DNA of 64,000 nucleotides from Oxyruncus cristatus (lineage: Eukaryota; Chordata; Aves; Passeriformes; Cotingidae). The stretch lies in NCBI GenBank assembly GCA_013399855.1, contig VXAY01002192.1:1-64000 (forward strand). The letters run 5' to 3'. Each line of letters begins with the position of its first letter. Position 1 is the first letter of the stretch. The position numbers and the translations under genes were made by a program. The notes under the pieces are model-generated. The model saw nothing but the letters and a program-made list of their open reading frames with translations. It was not told the origin of the DNA and did no database searches. Shown in pieces: positions 10,315 to 24,064 of this stretch.

Positions 10315-12690
10315 GCCTTCAATCACTTTGAGGGAAATCTTTGACAGCCTAGTAACCATCATGTCTACTGGAAACTTTACCTTCTAAACTACTTGCTGGT
10401 TTTAAGCATGCGTGAAAAGGATGTGACCCAATTTTTGCCATTAGACTGGTGTAGATGCAAACCAGAAAACAGCCAGCTTTGGGAGAGGGATCCAGAGATG
10501 TCCTGATGAAATCAAATAAAAGTTGACCAAGATGATCAGTTTGATTTTACCCTATGAATTATGCTAGGAGGAAAAAAGATTAGTAACTCTTTCCAAGTAC
10601 TTAAATAACTAAAAAACTAGAACAGTTCCCGTTTTCTTTTGGAATGTTTTCACTAAGCAAAATTAGTGAATTGATTTCCACAGGGTCTTACCTCACCAGG
10701 TGCAAATACAGAGTATATCACTAAAAATAGGAGATAAAAGAGAGAAAAGTTGAATGTCTTTATGAACCCAATGATATCATTCATTTGTTTTGTGCCAGTT
10801 CCTTTTTAAATATCATGCTCTTAAGAAAAAAAAATAAAAAAAGGTGTCTGGGCCTGGTGGGTATGTCTGGCTTTACCTCATGACCCTGCCCTTGGAGCCT
10901 CCATAAAGCTGAAGAGCTTCAAAAGTTCAAGGTGTGGCAAGCAAAGAAAGGATAAGATTTAGGAAAGAGATGGGAGCCTGTAGATTGGCTGCGTACCTGA
11001 ATTAACTGTTGACAGAAGCAGGAACAGATCCATTAAAAATAAAAACAAAAAATCCCTGAAAGTCACTGGAGACTTTGGGGCAATCAGAAATTCAACCTGG
11101 TAATAAATGAGTTTTGAAGTAAAAGAACTGTTTTTCAAGTGCACAACGAATAGGTGTCTATGAACTTTTACTCACTTCTCTCTCTAGTAGTCAACTTTGC
11201 CGTCACTGTTAAGTTTTACAGAAGCTAGTTCTTGTTCAAACTTGTCTTTTGAGATTATAAACTTCCTTCAGGTTTAGGTAAGCTCTTTATTAAGAAAAAT
11301 GTTGAACTAGAATCACCTTAGAGCTCTGGATCCTGTTTCAAACCCATTTATACATTTGACCTCTGAAACATTCCATGGCAAAGATAACCACAGTTTAGTT
11401 GTGCACTGAATTCACTTTTTCAGCAGATTTGTTGATCCTAAAGTCCGGTCCTCTCTTTTTCCCCTATACATGGAATTCATGCCTACAGTTGTCCTTGTAG
11501 ACATCCTCTGTATCTCTTTCTAAATAGTTATGTAAGCTGTTCAAAAGGGATTTTTTCAGGACTTTGGGAAGTATTGAAGATACAGGAATATTACGGATTA
11601 ATGTCCTTACATAATGATGTGTTCTATTTTGGATAAAGGAAACTGCTGTGATAACTTTATAAAACCAACCTGTCTTACTTGTTTGAGTGAATATAACTTG
11701 AGTTCAAGAAGTTGAAATGAAATTATTCCAGTCAACAGTGAACTGGTAACAAAAACATCAGTGATATAAATAAGTGGGCAAATGAGGATTTTCCTAGTTC
11801 AGAATTCAGACTAAATGCTCTCCTGGTGGAAGGTGACAATAATGTTAATGAACAACTTGGGAAGAAGAATTTTGAGACAGCTAGGCAGTGTTTCTATTAG
11901 AGAAATTAAAAGAAACATGATAAGGTGTCTTTGAGTAGTTTGGGGGAACTAAAGTTAACTAGAACATTTTATGCTACCTGACTAGAGAGAAAGCATTTAT
12001 TTAGTCAAGGAGAGCTTTGCTGTACACTTTGTCAAACTTCTTGTATATTGTACATATAGGTAGGTCTCATTGCATGTAAATAAAAATTATATTCAAAATA
12101 ATAGCAATAGTCTTATCGTTTCATGGTACAATTCATTATTCTATTAAATGGATAAAACAAGATCCAAAAAGCTTTTGTTGAATTCAGTCAGTCTAGGATT
12201 TCTAAGGCACTGAATATTGCTTTGTTGAGAAATTTACAATCAATTTTGATAAAGAAACATGAAAGAGTGTTATTTAATCAAAACAATAAGGAGAGACCAA
12301 GATATTTTTTAACAATATAGGGAATGGATGCAGGGACACATAGAACTGGAAGTTTATTTTAGAAGTCCAATCTTTCTACCATCAAATGGTGCATATAACT
12401 CGACCTTGGTTGGAAGTATTGTGTGCAGAATCAAATTTCTTACAGACCCACAATTGCAGGATCAAGCTGATTGCTTTTAAACATTGATTTTCACGCTCAG
12501 ATTCATTGATTCATCTCTCAGAAGGAGAATGGTTTTTCTGAAACTAGTTCTGTTAAACTAACATGAGCAATTGTCAGTTATCAACACTCATGTTCCATGT
12601 TTCATCAACTGTCTGAGAAGCATTTTGTTACATCACCTCTGTGCTTATTTATAGCTTGACTTCAACCATTTTTCCTTATTCCCAACGTGT
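10315..12690. other. Unique A/T-rich DNA, no gene seen
   Basis: No gene or mobile element recognised. A short A-rich run lies at about 10825-10843. Confidence 0.65.
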
Positions 12691-12774
12691 ACAGAGGAAT
12701 GCAGAAGGGATGGAAGGACAGAAGGATGGACCAGCAGATGAAAAGGAAGGAAGGCTAGCAGGAAGGCAGGAATG
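12691..12774 (+). repeat. Degenerate GGAA/GGAT purine-rich repeat
   Basis: A purine-rich stretch of imperfect GGAAG, GGATG and GCAGG units (for example GAAAAGGAAGGAAGG), consistent with a decayed (GGAA)n microsatellite. GGAA is the core of ETS-factor sites, but repeat decay is the simpler reading. Confidence 0.75.
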
Positions 12775-14660
12775 TTGATTGCATTTGTTAATTCTGTGTG
12801 TCAGAACAGCCCGTCTGTCAAAGATGGTGGAAATGAGTGTGATATTTGGTCTGTGACAGGTCCACCTATAGAGAGATCTTTGCTGGCCAGACTCTTCTAA
12901 AGAACCACATAAATGTATGCATCAGAGCCAGCAGAGAGCTGAAGGCTCCTTTAAGAATAATATATTCCCTTCTTGTAAAGGTCAAGTTGTGTCTGCTGTT
13001 CTCAGCCAGCTCGGGAGAGCTCAAGCTTGGCTCCATGTGATAACACAGAAGCTTTCCAGAACATTTTTCCCACTTAAAGAAAAAAAGAAATAGCAACAAT
13101 GCTAATTGAAATAAACTGTCACGAGCAATGAAATGCTCATTAACTCTAATTGCCAGCACTTTCATTTTTTATGATAGTTATGAAAGGATAAATCAAGGGA
13201 ATCAAAAATTTTAAAAAACCTCCTAAGAAATCCATACATTTTGACATCCCCTGCCCCCTTCAGCCAAAACAAGTAGCAAAAAAATGAGATCCTTGCTGTG
13301 TTTCTGTATAAAGAAAAAGGCAAGAAACAGCCAGCCCGCACTGACCTCTTCACCTCCATCAAGCACCAACTCCATGTGAAATGTGTAAGTAGTTGTGTCC
13401 TATACGAGGTGGTGGGAATTGCTAGATTGGAATACAGATTGCACCCTTTGTTTTCTGGTTTTGCATTTGGCTTATCCTACCCTAATGAAATCAGCCAAAA
13501 ATTGGTTTTCTTAACTATATTACACAGTGCTCCGCAAGGGAAGAAGAGGTAGGTCAGGTTCCCTTCCTTGGCTCAACCATCTGTTAATAGTTGTCTTAAT
13601 AGGAAAGATACTTGAGGGTACTAGTGGAAGAGGTAGTAGAATACATTCCTAGAAAACTGGACCTCTCTATCCGCACTGAAAGCAACTGATAATCTACCAG
13701 GCAAAGAAAAACACTTGGTCTAGTGCTCACAAACTAATCCCAGGTCAGAAATCATTGGTTTAACTGTTATCTCTTCTTCTGTGGCCCCAAAGAGATCCTT
13801 TCATATCTCTCTGCTGGTTTACTTTTCAGGCCTTCACTTTTTCTTCTAATTTATAAACACTTAAAATAAATAATCTTTCCCAGTTCATGTTTTGTTGCAA
13901 CTACCACAGGTAAGGGGATCCTAGTATTTGTTTAAGAAATCCAATAAAGTTACAGTAATTAGTAATAGCACAAAGAAGACTGGTAATATTTTTTGATTGC
14001 ATCATCTTATTGTTTTTTAAATTTTTACTTTCACTAAAATAAACCTTTTACATGCTTCCACCATAATTTTTAACAATATTGATTTGTTGACAATCCATTA
14101 TTTACTACAAAAGGCAGAAGATGGCCTGCATATAGATCTGAATCTGGTTTCTGATAGCATGATTGACGAGGAACTTCATGTGAGAAATACTCAAGAAAGG
14201 AAGAAAGATTATGGTCATATAAAACATTTTAAGTTATTAAAAATTACTCAAGGATGTAAATAATGATATTTCCATACATCTTTTTCCATACCCCCCATAT
14301 TTTTCACTTTAGACATCTGCTTGAGAATTACATTACATCTGCAAATTTCATTTTGTTAGAAGCATTACCAGAAGTCAAAAAAACATTTTTAAACAAACCA
14401 TCTTAGAACTGAGAAGTACTAATGCCCCATTTTGAAAGAATCCTGAGAGATTTTGAGGAAACCATGCATTAATCAAACTATCCGAGTGACTCAGTTCTTC
14501 TGGAAGAGAATACATATTTTCTAATGTTATTTTTATTCCTATTTATGGGAAGGCTACAGTTTATAAGTATACAGTTTTAACAGTAGAGGCAGATGTTTCT
14601 GATAGTCTGGAGAGTTAGATACTGTGGTCTTAACTGGATACCCAAAGGGCATTAATCTTA
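12775..14660. other. Unique A/T-rich DNA, no gene seen
   Basis: No gene recognised. Frames at 12866-13165 (minus) and 13298-13552 (plus) have no family signature. Confidence 0.65.
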
Positions 14661-14775
14661 TAGAATCACAGAATCACAGAATGGTTTGGGTTGGAAGGGA
14701 TCTTAAAGATCATTCTAGTCCCAACCCTCCTGCCATGGGCACGAACACCTTCCACTAGACCAAGTCAGTCTTTAG
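14661..14775 (-). mobile_element. CR1 LINE 3' end, short 5'-truncated copy
   Basis: Antisense CR1 3' end: TAGAATCACAGAATCACAG, then ATGGTTTGGGTTGGAAGGGA, TCTTAAAGATCATTCTAGTC, CCCTCCTGCCATGGGCACG and CACCTTCCACTAGACCAAGT. The two tail octamers are intact and the body is close to the common avian sequence. This is among the best preserved CR1 ends in the window and the only one between 7.3 and 31 kb. Confidence 0.95.
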
Positions 14776-15973
14776 ACCTTCAAAGGCACTCAATTGTCTC
14801 TATTGTCTCTATAAAGAACTTCAGTAATTCCTTCAGTAGGTCAAAGTTAGATGCTTAAACTGTGTCAGTGGAGACACCATTCCATGATTTTCTGCTTCTT
14901 ACGTGGTCTCTAGATGTGTTCAGCCTCCCAGAGGGCCAACCTTATATATTCAAAAGGGAGATAAAATCACATGCCCAAAAAGTCTACAGTCAAAACAGAG
15001 GAGACAGAGACATGGTGGGAGAGAGGTGGAAGTAGGGAAGATGAAGTGAATTGAATAACAGGTTAGATGTGGGCCTGAAAAGAGAAATCATATCTAGAAA
15101 GTCCCAGTCCAGTAACCAGACTAGCACTTTGTTAAGCACAGTGCTAGAAACAAAAGGGAGAGAGCACATGAATGGCAGCAAAAGATCCAGAATGAGACCT
15201 CTATCTTGGCAATCTCAGAGATGGGATCAGTCTGGAAATAAGAAGGAAAAGCATACATCCTTGGCTGATTGTACAACACAATAGGGAGAGGAGAGCACCA
15301 AGCTGGCATCTTGTTCTGAACATGAAAACGTTTCATTTTTTTTACTTTGATTTCTGATATTTGATGGTAAACTAAGCTTCCAATTTTATCATATGCGGAA
15401 AATACATAACAAGACTTATTTATATTGTTAATAACTTCTAAGCCACATCCTTTTTTCATTGCAGAAAAGCTATTTTTTTAATAAAGAAAAAAAAAAAAAG
15501 GTACAAATCTGCTGCTCGGGGTTGTCTAGAAGCAATCTGCATCAGTGATTGGATTATGTACTAACAGCGTTACTTATCCCCATCTGAGAGGTACCCTACA
15601 GGGAAAAGCTCCAAAGAAAGACACTGCATTAAGGGAAGATTTGGAAGTCTGATTGCATTCTGTTTCCATCTCTCTGCAGGGCTGGCTGTCAATGGCATTC
15701 AGAGCCACGCAGCAGAAAAGGGAAAACAACTTTCTTTAGCGTTGTGAGTCACCAGTGATTGAAAGCATCTTTACCCCACTTTAAGGTCTGACCTGGGGAT
15801 GTGATCCAGAGTTCATTGAGAATTTGCATTGACTTCATACAACTTCAACTGTGGCCTGTGTTTTTCAGTTGGAAACTGATTATTTTACAGTATCATGGAA
15901 GTGAAGGAATAAAATGTGTAAATCTTATAGGGAAGGTGCCGTTTGTAACTATAAATATTCTCTCAAGCAGTGG
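14776..15973. other. Unique DNA with an A13 run, no gene seen
   Basis: No gene. A 9-bp tandem pair (ATTGTCTCT twice) lies at about 14793-14810 and a run of 13 A at 15487-15499. The part at 15500-15790 is somewhat less A/T-rich than its surroundings and could be conserved non-coding DNA; one sequence cannot show this. Confidence 0.6.
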
Positions 15974-16039
15974 ATCTGGATCCAGATGGTATACAATATT
16001 AAACCAGAGAATCTGAATCCAGATGGTATACAATATTAA
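15974..16039 (+). repeat. 37-bp-period tandem duplication (29-bp core, one mismatch)
   Basis: A 29-base core containing TCCAGATGGTATACAATATT occurs at 15974-16002 and 16011-16039 with one G/A difference, offset by 37 bases. No mobile element is visible here, so slippage or template switching in unique DNA is likely. Confidence 0.9.
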
Positions 16040-18300
16040 GCTTGTGATATCTCTCTAAGCACATTTTAAAATAATTAATATTACCATGGATTTTCTCCAG
16101 ACTTCTTCCCTATCATGAATATAGATCAGTGTCTTCCCTTAGGAGGGGAAAATTGCAAAGTTTTCTGTGTTAACCTCTAACTTACTTATTTTCATCATTC
16201 AGCAATCTGGAAGGTCATGGTTTGAGTTCTAATGGTTGGAGAGACAAGCAGATTTCAATAGTTTTCCACTTAAATAACTTTAAAAAAAAATATGGGAACA
16301 GCTTCTCCAGAATTTCTGTTGCAGTGCTTTAGCTCTCTGGAAGAACCACCAAGAGCCAAAAATTAGAGAATTTAAAAGAAACACATGAATGCATACAGAC
16401 ACACAAAAATACATAGAAATGTGTCTCATCACACCTGAGTTTCAATTTATTTGAAACTACAATCTGGAATAGAAGAAAATCTCCACACTAGAAAGATTCT
16501 TACTTTTCTGTCAGGGTATATTTTTAATTGCATTTTTTCATTTTGAATGTAGGTTTACAAGATTGGAAAACTACCCAGTATCAAAATTCAGATCTAATTG
16601 AGTACTAAAATGTTTTATCTGCACAAACAGGAAATAGCGACATTTCTTGCAAAAGGCAGGAGCAATTTAAAAACCTTCAAATATCTTTTTATACCACATA
16701 TCACAGAGCAGCAGCTGGATGGAAAAACAAGAAGTAAAGATGAAGAATGCAAATACATCTACCAATTAAAACTAATATTTTTTCAACAGAAGTTATTGCT
16801 CATGAAACAGGCAGATTGGTATCCTTTTTTTAACTTTTGAGGGTCAGAGTGTCCAGAAGTATCAGATAATTTAACTTCACTAAAGTCAACATTCAGCAAC
16901 TCAATATCTGCCGTTGGGATTTCATATGCATAATTTGTTTATTATTTTCCTTCATGTGAAATAAAATTAGCATAGAATACTTTTTGCCCTTTGTGTATTT
17001 CTAACTGTGGTTTTCATTGCTGAGCACTGGTACTTGTCCTCAGTTTTTATTCAAGTGTTTTAATGTTTAAAAAATTCTAGCATCCTGAGGGACTTCTAGA
17101 GGTTTTGCTTTGCTCAATCAGCATCTTCTTATGTATATAGATAGATAAGGATTTTACTGGCACCGAGTCACAATTAACACATCTGTGACGTTTTTATTTT
17201 TCCATTATAATGTTTCCAAGTTTTTCAGCTAGTCAAGATTAACTCAATACAATTTAGAAAGATTCAAACATGACACATTTTTAAATTACTTAGAATAAAT
17301 GTTTAGCCTATTACACAATATATTAGGGTTTGATTTTGATTTTAAAAGTGATTTATTGTTAACTCTGCTACTTACTTGTTTTTTGAATCTGAGGAAGTCA
17401 CTTAATTTTCTCTTACTGTTGCATCTTGAGTGAAGACTGCTGAATGGCCTCAACAGCTTCTACTGTCACTGTCATCAGGGCAACAATAATAACAAACACT
17501 GCATTATAAAAAATACCTCTGGAAAGCAGAAGTGAGAATTTACCTATTGCACTTAGGCAACTGACAAACATTTCCATTGTCTCTACAGCCCTATAGCTTT
17601 GCAAACTCGGCTAGAATATGTTTCAAAGGCAAACAAAGAAAACAAAAACACCTCACATAGATTAAAATATGACAAGGTAATATTACTAATATGTTAGGTA
17701 TGTTAAGTATCTACAGAAAAGGAAATTATAGTCTTTCTGATTGAAGCAGCCTCTCACGAGGTCATCTAAAGATTTCAAAACAATGAAGACAAGTGCCAGA
17801 ATATTTTGAATTCATCTTGACTCTGTTAGCAATGATAGCAGATGATCTCACTTCCAAAGTCAGAAATAAATCCAATCACATGCAACGGCATTTGCTTTTC
17901 CATATTTTTTTTTCTTTTTCATCTGTCTACTTCTTCTCCTTCACCTTGCTGTGTCTCACTGATGAACAATATAAACATAAAAAGAAAGAAAAAGTTCTGC
18001 ACTTTTTATTCACATTCTTTTTTTCCTTTAAGATACAGATTTTTAGACTCAGATAAGGATGCTGCAGACTTCAACTTCATAGGGACAGATATTATGTTTT
18101 GACACTGGTTTGTCCAGACATGCATTTCTTTAACAGCAACTCCAAACTTTTTACAGCTTTAATAGCACCTCCAAATTCCCAAACTCCATATTTATTCCCT
18201 TGCTTAGGGAAGCAAGGAGTACTGCATTTTGATGGTTCAGCTGGAAAGCTGTGATAGTAATGGCATAAATGCATCTCATCTGAGACATCACCCTACTGAG
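16040..18300. other. Unique A/T-rich DNA, no gene seen
   Basis: No gene or mobile element recognised. A pyrimidine-rich run lies at about 17902-17945. Frames at 17793-18102 are low-complexity readings of that run. Confidence 0.65.
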
Positions 18301-18790
18301 TAATGAAAGGAGAAAAGGAGCAGTGGAAGAGCTGCATGGAAGAAAAAAACGGAATCTGTCTGGTCACACGATGGAGAAAGGGCCACAGTGGTGCTCTGTG
18401 CACCTCCCCAGCTACGGGAGATCCACTGAGTGTGGGGTCCTGGGAGGAGGCACCGATCAGACTGTCCTGGTTGTGGGTGGCTCAGCAGAGCAGTTCTGTG
18501 GGTGTGTGCTGCAGGCACTGCCCACCAAGAGAGAACATGAACTGAAAAGCAAAAGGGCAGACACACCATGAGGAACTTGGCAGGCCTGCTGCATGTCCCA
18601 GTCAACACGTGCCAGTTCAGCCATTTCTTAAGACCCTGCTGTGAATTTTGGAGGCCAAACAGAAGAGTCAGAGGCCCAGACCATTCCCCATGACAAAGGA
18701 AAGGCACTCAGGAGCCCATAGGGGCTTTATGTTACTGCAACTGATACGAAAGTCCTGCTGTTAGTTGCAGCCTCTGGCTGGCTGAACACT
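18301..18790. other. G/C-richer unique block with overlapping chance frames
   Basis: About 490 bases clearly richer in G and C than the neighbourhood. The longest frame of the window lies here (18288-18707, minus, 139 codons), but it opens at a GTG codon, overlaps two plus-strand frames (18303-18545 and 18323-18571) and shows no domain I recognise. Fewer A/T-rich stops in G/C-richer DNA explain the long frames. It could be an old mobile-element relic or a regulatory element. Confidence 0.4.
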
Positions 18791-21700
18791 AACAAAATGT
18801 TCCTTTTTCAAGCCCATGGCAGTAAATGGGAAGAAGAGAATTTTTTACTTGCTTGCTGGCACCTCAGGGAACCGCAGAGATCATCCCAATAGGCAAGAGA
18901 TCAGCACCATTCATTACTCCTGGATAATGCCTGCCAGTGGCAGACCCACCGTGCCTAAGCTTCAATCAGCCTTCAAAATCCCATATGTCACTCATCCAGC
19001 ACTACTCATTTAACAGCTCCTGTTATCCAACCCATTATGGTGTGTCACATTTTGGTGTAAACAGAACCCCTAAGTGTTCGGTCCAGCCAGTTAAAAGCCT
19101 CATGTAGTCTCATGTCCTTTTTGTAATGTTTAGGGTTGGTTTGGGGGGGGGAGTGTTTGGGATTTTTTTTTTGTTGTTTTGTCTTTTAATACACAGCTCA
19201 GTATAGGTCACTGATTACTGATAAATGTGAGTTCACCCTTTCTGGAAGTTTAACATTGGAATTAACATAGTCTAACAACTATCTCTCATTATTAAAGTCA
19301 CTTGCAGGAGGTACAATAGCAAATTTCTCCCTCTGGTTTCCCAGTAATGTGTTAATATAATGAAATGTAATGAATGTCTAAAAGTTTACCTTCATGTATT
19401 CTTTTTTCTTTCCTTTTTTTTCTAAAAAAAGCCCCAAAATTTTGTCTTTTAGTTCAGACTGTCAGCTGAATTCATTCAGTGATGATCAGAGCATGAGTAA
19501 CGTTATGTGCCTATTCGTGATGTCCTGTGCTTCTCTTATCCATCCATTCCTCAGATGATATTCATTTATATAATTACACCAGAGACTGGAATGACATGGA
19601 TGTATTTCAGCTAAGGATACATTCTACTGAATATACTTGAAGATAGGCATTTTCAGCTAATACATTATTTCAAAGAATAGAGAGCACATTTTCTTAAACT
19701 CGCATTGAAAATTCTCTTAAATAATAGGACTCTTGGTGTAACATTCATTTGTATTAGAAAAGGACTCTGATTTAATCAAACCATATCTAAATCCCTGCTT
19801 GAATCTTGCATCTAATTATGCTTTAGCTCTGTACCCCACCCCTTCTTAGGATTCAAGTAGAAAATAACGAGCTTTAGCAGTAGGTAGGTGTTTAAACCTC
19901 TTCTGATCTTGAAGAGGTAGAAACAGAACAAATGAGAACCTCTGTTGCTGAGCTCTGATGTGTGGGAGGGGGCACAAGCTGGGCTCTGGGCAAAGGATTG
20001 TATCTGTACACTTGATTTGCAGAGCATGACACATGCAGGAGCACCCACTCTTTCCACATTTGTTTGCCTGATTTTGATGAGACACACGGTGAAATTGCAC
20101 AGCTAAGGAAAGACAGAGAGCTTTGCCCGTGGCGGTTTTGCACCTAAGACAGCTGTAGCAAATTATATCCTATCAGAGACATCACGGGCAGCATGAAGGC
20201 AGCCTCAAATGCCATGAGCTAAAGATGCCAGCACAGACTATTCAGAGCTTGAACTGAAGCCCACTGCAGATTCTCTCATGTCAGCAAAAGGCTTTGGATT
20301 GCCCTGATGAACACAGAACCTGTGTGAGGATTTGTTCTTCATCGGGCTCCCTTCTTTTCCCAGATGACAACAGCCTAAGAGGAAAAGTACACTCCCAGAA
20401 AAACAGTATCAGGTGCTACAGCTACTTCCAGATATGAAAGAATATATTATAACCAAGCATTTTAGAACTAAAATATTTCAGCATTCATTTTATTCAAGTC
20501 TTTCCCACTATAGGGAGTGTTGCCATTTTTAGATTCATCCTGGTCATAACCAATATCCCATACCAGTTTTTAGACAAAAAAATATTGCGGGCCTTCAGAC
20601 AGCTCCTTAATGAGAGTAACTTTGATGCGTGCAGATTCATGTAGTATTTTAAAGGTCAGTTTCACAAAAATCTGTAGTGATACAATACCTGTTCAGCAAA
20701 GTTTTTAAAATATTATGTGATGATTACGTATTCTTTGCTAGTGGAAAAAAATTGGGAAGCACATCACTCAAGAAAGCTTAAAACTCCAATAAAGTTTCTT
20801 CAGTTCAAACATGAGCAAGGCAAAGGACTGAAGGCAATTGTAGACACCTTTAACTTCGATAAACCCAGGTGAGTTTGACTCCATCTATGCCATATTGACA
20901 GAGGGCTGAGCTCAGTTACATTACCTCTTATTTGCCAAGGTCTAACTTTGAGCTCTCCAAGAGCTACCACAGCTCAGCTGGACCTCCACAACCTGCTGAG
21001 CTGGAGTAATGTATCTGTAGTTTGAGCCTTCATTTGCCTTGTGCTGAGAATATTGAGGATGAGGATAGCTAGAGAGACCCAGGTATTAACTAAATTCCTT
21101 GGAAAGATAAAACATGCAGCTCAACAGCAGCTGGATACCAAGCAAGAAGGCCTTGTAATGGCACGGGGTAATCCTCTGGCTGAGAAAGTGCCAAAATATA
21201 TCAGTATGGTTAATGCATAAAAAATGACAGGAAAAAGCAGAAAAAACTGGGAAACTGCTGAGACAAATACAATTAAAATAGACATCCAGCACTGGATGGG
21301 ACTAACTGATGAAAATACATTTCCTAGTCTCTTGTGGCAACTCTTCTGGAGAAAAGCGTTACCTAATTTTTCACGTAGCAAAGAAATCTGGAATCCAGTC
21401 TTCTGCATGATCCTATATTTAAACCTCCTGTTAGTTAAGATTTCCTTCATTATAGTAGGTTAGAAGTTCACGTTTCCAGCTAACTTTCTGGACTTCTATC
21501 TTTGCAGTGAAAGCTCTTTGGAAAATGTGATATAAATAACAGCAAATACCCTCTTGGCAGTACATCCCTTCTTTGCAAGCGCTGGACCTGGCTAATGGCA
21601 CCGACACCCTTGGAAAAGAGGCGCTTTACCTCTGAACACAGTGAGGTCTGATCTTTCCAGCAGTTGTAAGCAGGCTTAATGCCCTCTCTGTTCTTAATTT

Positions 21701-22125
21701 TTAGCAGACAGATTTTCCACCTACCCACACTTCACCTCTTGAGTGCTGCCATTCCCTACAGTGCAGCTGCCAGATGCAAACCCACGGGTGGTTTTATGTT
21801 AGTCCTAGGCTAACAATTCCTTGTACTGGTGTGCTGAATATCCAAAGCATTTTGACACCCTCCAGGATGAAAGGTGCAAAGTAATGTGATTATGATGACT
21901 GTACCATCGATCCCTGCTGAAAGTGTCAGAAGGATTCTTCATTATCTTGTTAGCTAGGGTTTGCTATTTTAATTATCCTCTTAGCTTCAATTTCTCCCGT
22001 TAGATCTCTTTGCTATTGAAGCATCTGGCTTTTTCAAGTGGTTTCTGCTACAGGAAGAGCGTAAAGGAGCAAGGAAACCCTGTGACCAGTGCTGCATGCA
22101 GGGTTACCAGGTCTGAAGACCCTCT
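18791..22125. other. Unique A/T-rich DNA, no gene seen
   Basis: No gene or mobile element recognised. Short features: a G8 run at about 19144-19151, pyrimidine runs at about 19399-19424, and a 9-bp inverted repeat CAGCTCAGC / GCTGAGCTG at 20970-20978 and 20995-21003. Three overlapping minus frames at 19812-20143 are probably random. Confidence 0.6.
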
Positions 22126-22170
22126 GGGAAGAAGAAAAAGAGAGGAAGAGGGTGAGGGAGAAGGAAAAGG
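22126..22170 (+). repeat. 45-bp purine tract (one interruption)
   Basis: G/A only apart from one T at 22153, built of GAA, GAGG and GGGAGAAGG units. It lies inside a 133-codon plus-strand frame (22010-22411), where it makes a lysine/glutamate-rich segment; that frame has no recognisable domain. Confidence 0.85.
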
Positions 22171-24050
22171 CTATGCCAGCAAAGCCTGTGGAAAGAAATC
22201 AAAGATCTATGAACTCTGTTATCTCTTTCTTCAGAGAAATATAAACAGTGTGCTGACCTCAGTGTCCTGCTCTAATTTTCCCTCTTTGTTTCACTCTGCT
22301 TTTGCCCTGCCATTCATGACTGCTTCAGGCCAATATATTAATCTTTGTTTGCAGATTTTCTGGTTTCAGATTATTGAGTCTTCCAGCGAGGTTCCTAAGG
22401 GCAGGGCATGATGAGAGTGTCTGGTTGGACCTACTCAGCAGCAAGTTTTTCCTTCTTTTTGACACATTTTTATTTTATGTATAGTGATAAGAAAGTGGAG
22501 AGGGAAGGAAGAAAAATTATTAATTGGAAATTGAACTAAAGCCCATGAAATAAAGCTCTTGGATGTCTACTGAAAATCACAGCTTTGACAATGTCTTCTA
22601 ACTTAAGATATAACTTATGGTATCATTCATCTTTCACTTTTCATTTCTTCAAATAAGTGCTTAAAAATAATGGCTTTCACTTTCCAAAGGAAGCAGGAAA
22701 CGCAGCTGAGCACTTACTTTAGCCTTCACTTGCAAAAGAGTATCATAAAGGCAATAAAAATGTGCACAGATATCAAATGAGTGTAAAGTCAAATTTCTCA
22801 GATGCAGGGTAAAAAAAATAAAAAAAATTATAGCCTAGACACACAAAGTGAAATTCATCTGCCTTGGCATTGGTGCCAGAGTTCCACAGAATTCCACATT
22901 GCCAACAGAGTGAAACAAGTACCTCCAGGAGACAATTGTTTTCATTCAGAGACAGATGCATGCAACAGGTCACATGAATTGCCCTTTGGAGATCCTTATT
23001 TCTCTCATTAACTATGGAGGGACTCTACAGTGACAGGTTGAAGTTTGACTATTCCATTATAAATGCCTTAAATCAGTGCAGATTCACCTCACTAAGAATG
23101 ACCTTCCAGTATGAAATCCAGGTATCTAACTGATCTCTTAAAAAGCTCTTGAAGCACTAGAAAACTCTATTTAATTCTTGCTCAGAAAAGAGAAAATAAA
23201 AAAGTAAAATACATCACAGCATTTAAAATAGAAAATAAGAATCCAAGGGAAAGAAAATCACGACATTAAATAGGAAATATTAGGCTAGAGAGTAGCAAAA
23301 AGCCAACCTCAACCTATACAAAGTCACCTTTGAATAGTCACAGGCAGTTAATGCTGCAGGGAATGAGTTCCAGAGTCTGAAAATGTCACTTTATGCATTG
23401 TTAAAAGCACCTGTGTTCAGCATAAAAATAAACAAACAAATGGATAAACACTATGATGGCAGAAATGAACAGGGTGTTGGGGTTTTCTTTCTTCAGTGCT
23501 GCAAGTGCATGATCAAGGCATTTAACTATTAAGAGAAGTTGAATATTGATTTCATTTCTGTGTCTTGAAATCTTCCACTAAACAAAATTGACTGTCACTA
23601 AAATCCTAGACATAGAGTTTGTAAAATGTGCTTGGTGAGCTGGTCCTACAACTACCCAGGAACAAGAGAATCATGGAACCAAAGCAAGCAGGAAGCAGCC
23701 TGACTCTGAAGCTCCCCAGTTCTGACAAGATGTCAGGAAAGGGTAAACAGCATGGTTAGGATATCCTACTGGGAAGAGGGTGAAGGGGTTTTCAATCAAC
23801 TGGTTTGCCTCCAGATCAAACATCCTTGTGCCTTGTATAATGAACTACATCACTGTTTTCCAAAAAATGGAGGCTGTTCAGCTTGTCAAGATCATGGCGT
23901 GCCTGAGCATCTGGGACAAGCACCAAGCTACCTATGAGCACAAAAAAAGGGACTGAGATCCTAATTCATCTTGCCTGAATCATTCTGCTGGGTACAGACA
24001 TTAACATTTTAATTCCTGCCAGTATTCAATGGGACTGAACTGCCATGGGC

Positions 24051-24064
24051 CACACACACACACA
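24051..24064 (+). repeat. (CA)7 microsatellite
   Basis: Seven CA units followed by an A-rich CAAAAACACCC. Short, and probably little variable. Confidence 0.9.

Noticed and set aside
18288..18707. 139-codon minus frame, the longest in the window
   Set aside because: It opens at GTG, not ATG, overlaps two frames on the other strand, has no domain and no splice context. The number of 100-140-codon frames in 64 kb of six-frame sequence is about what chance gives.
22010..22411. 133-codon plus frame
   Set aside because: Contains a purine-tract-derived Lys/Glu run and no recognisable family; not supported as a gene.
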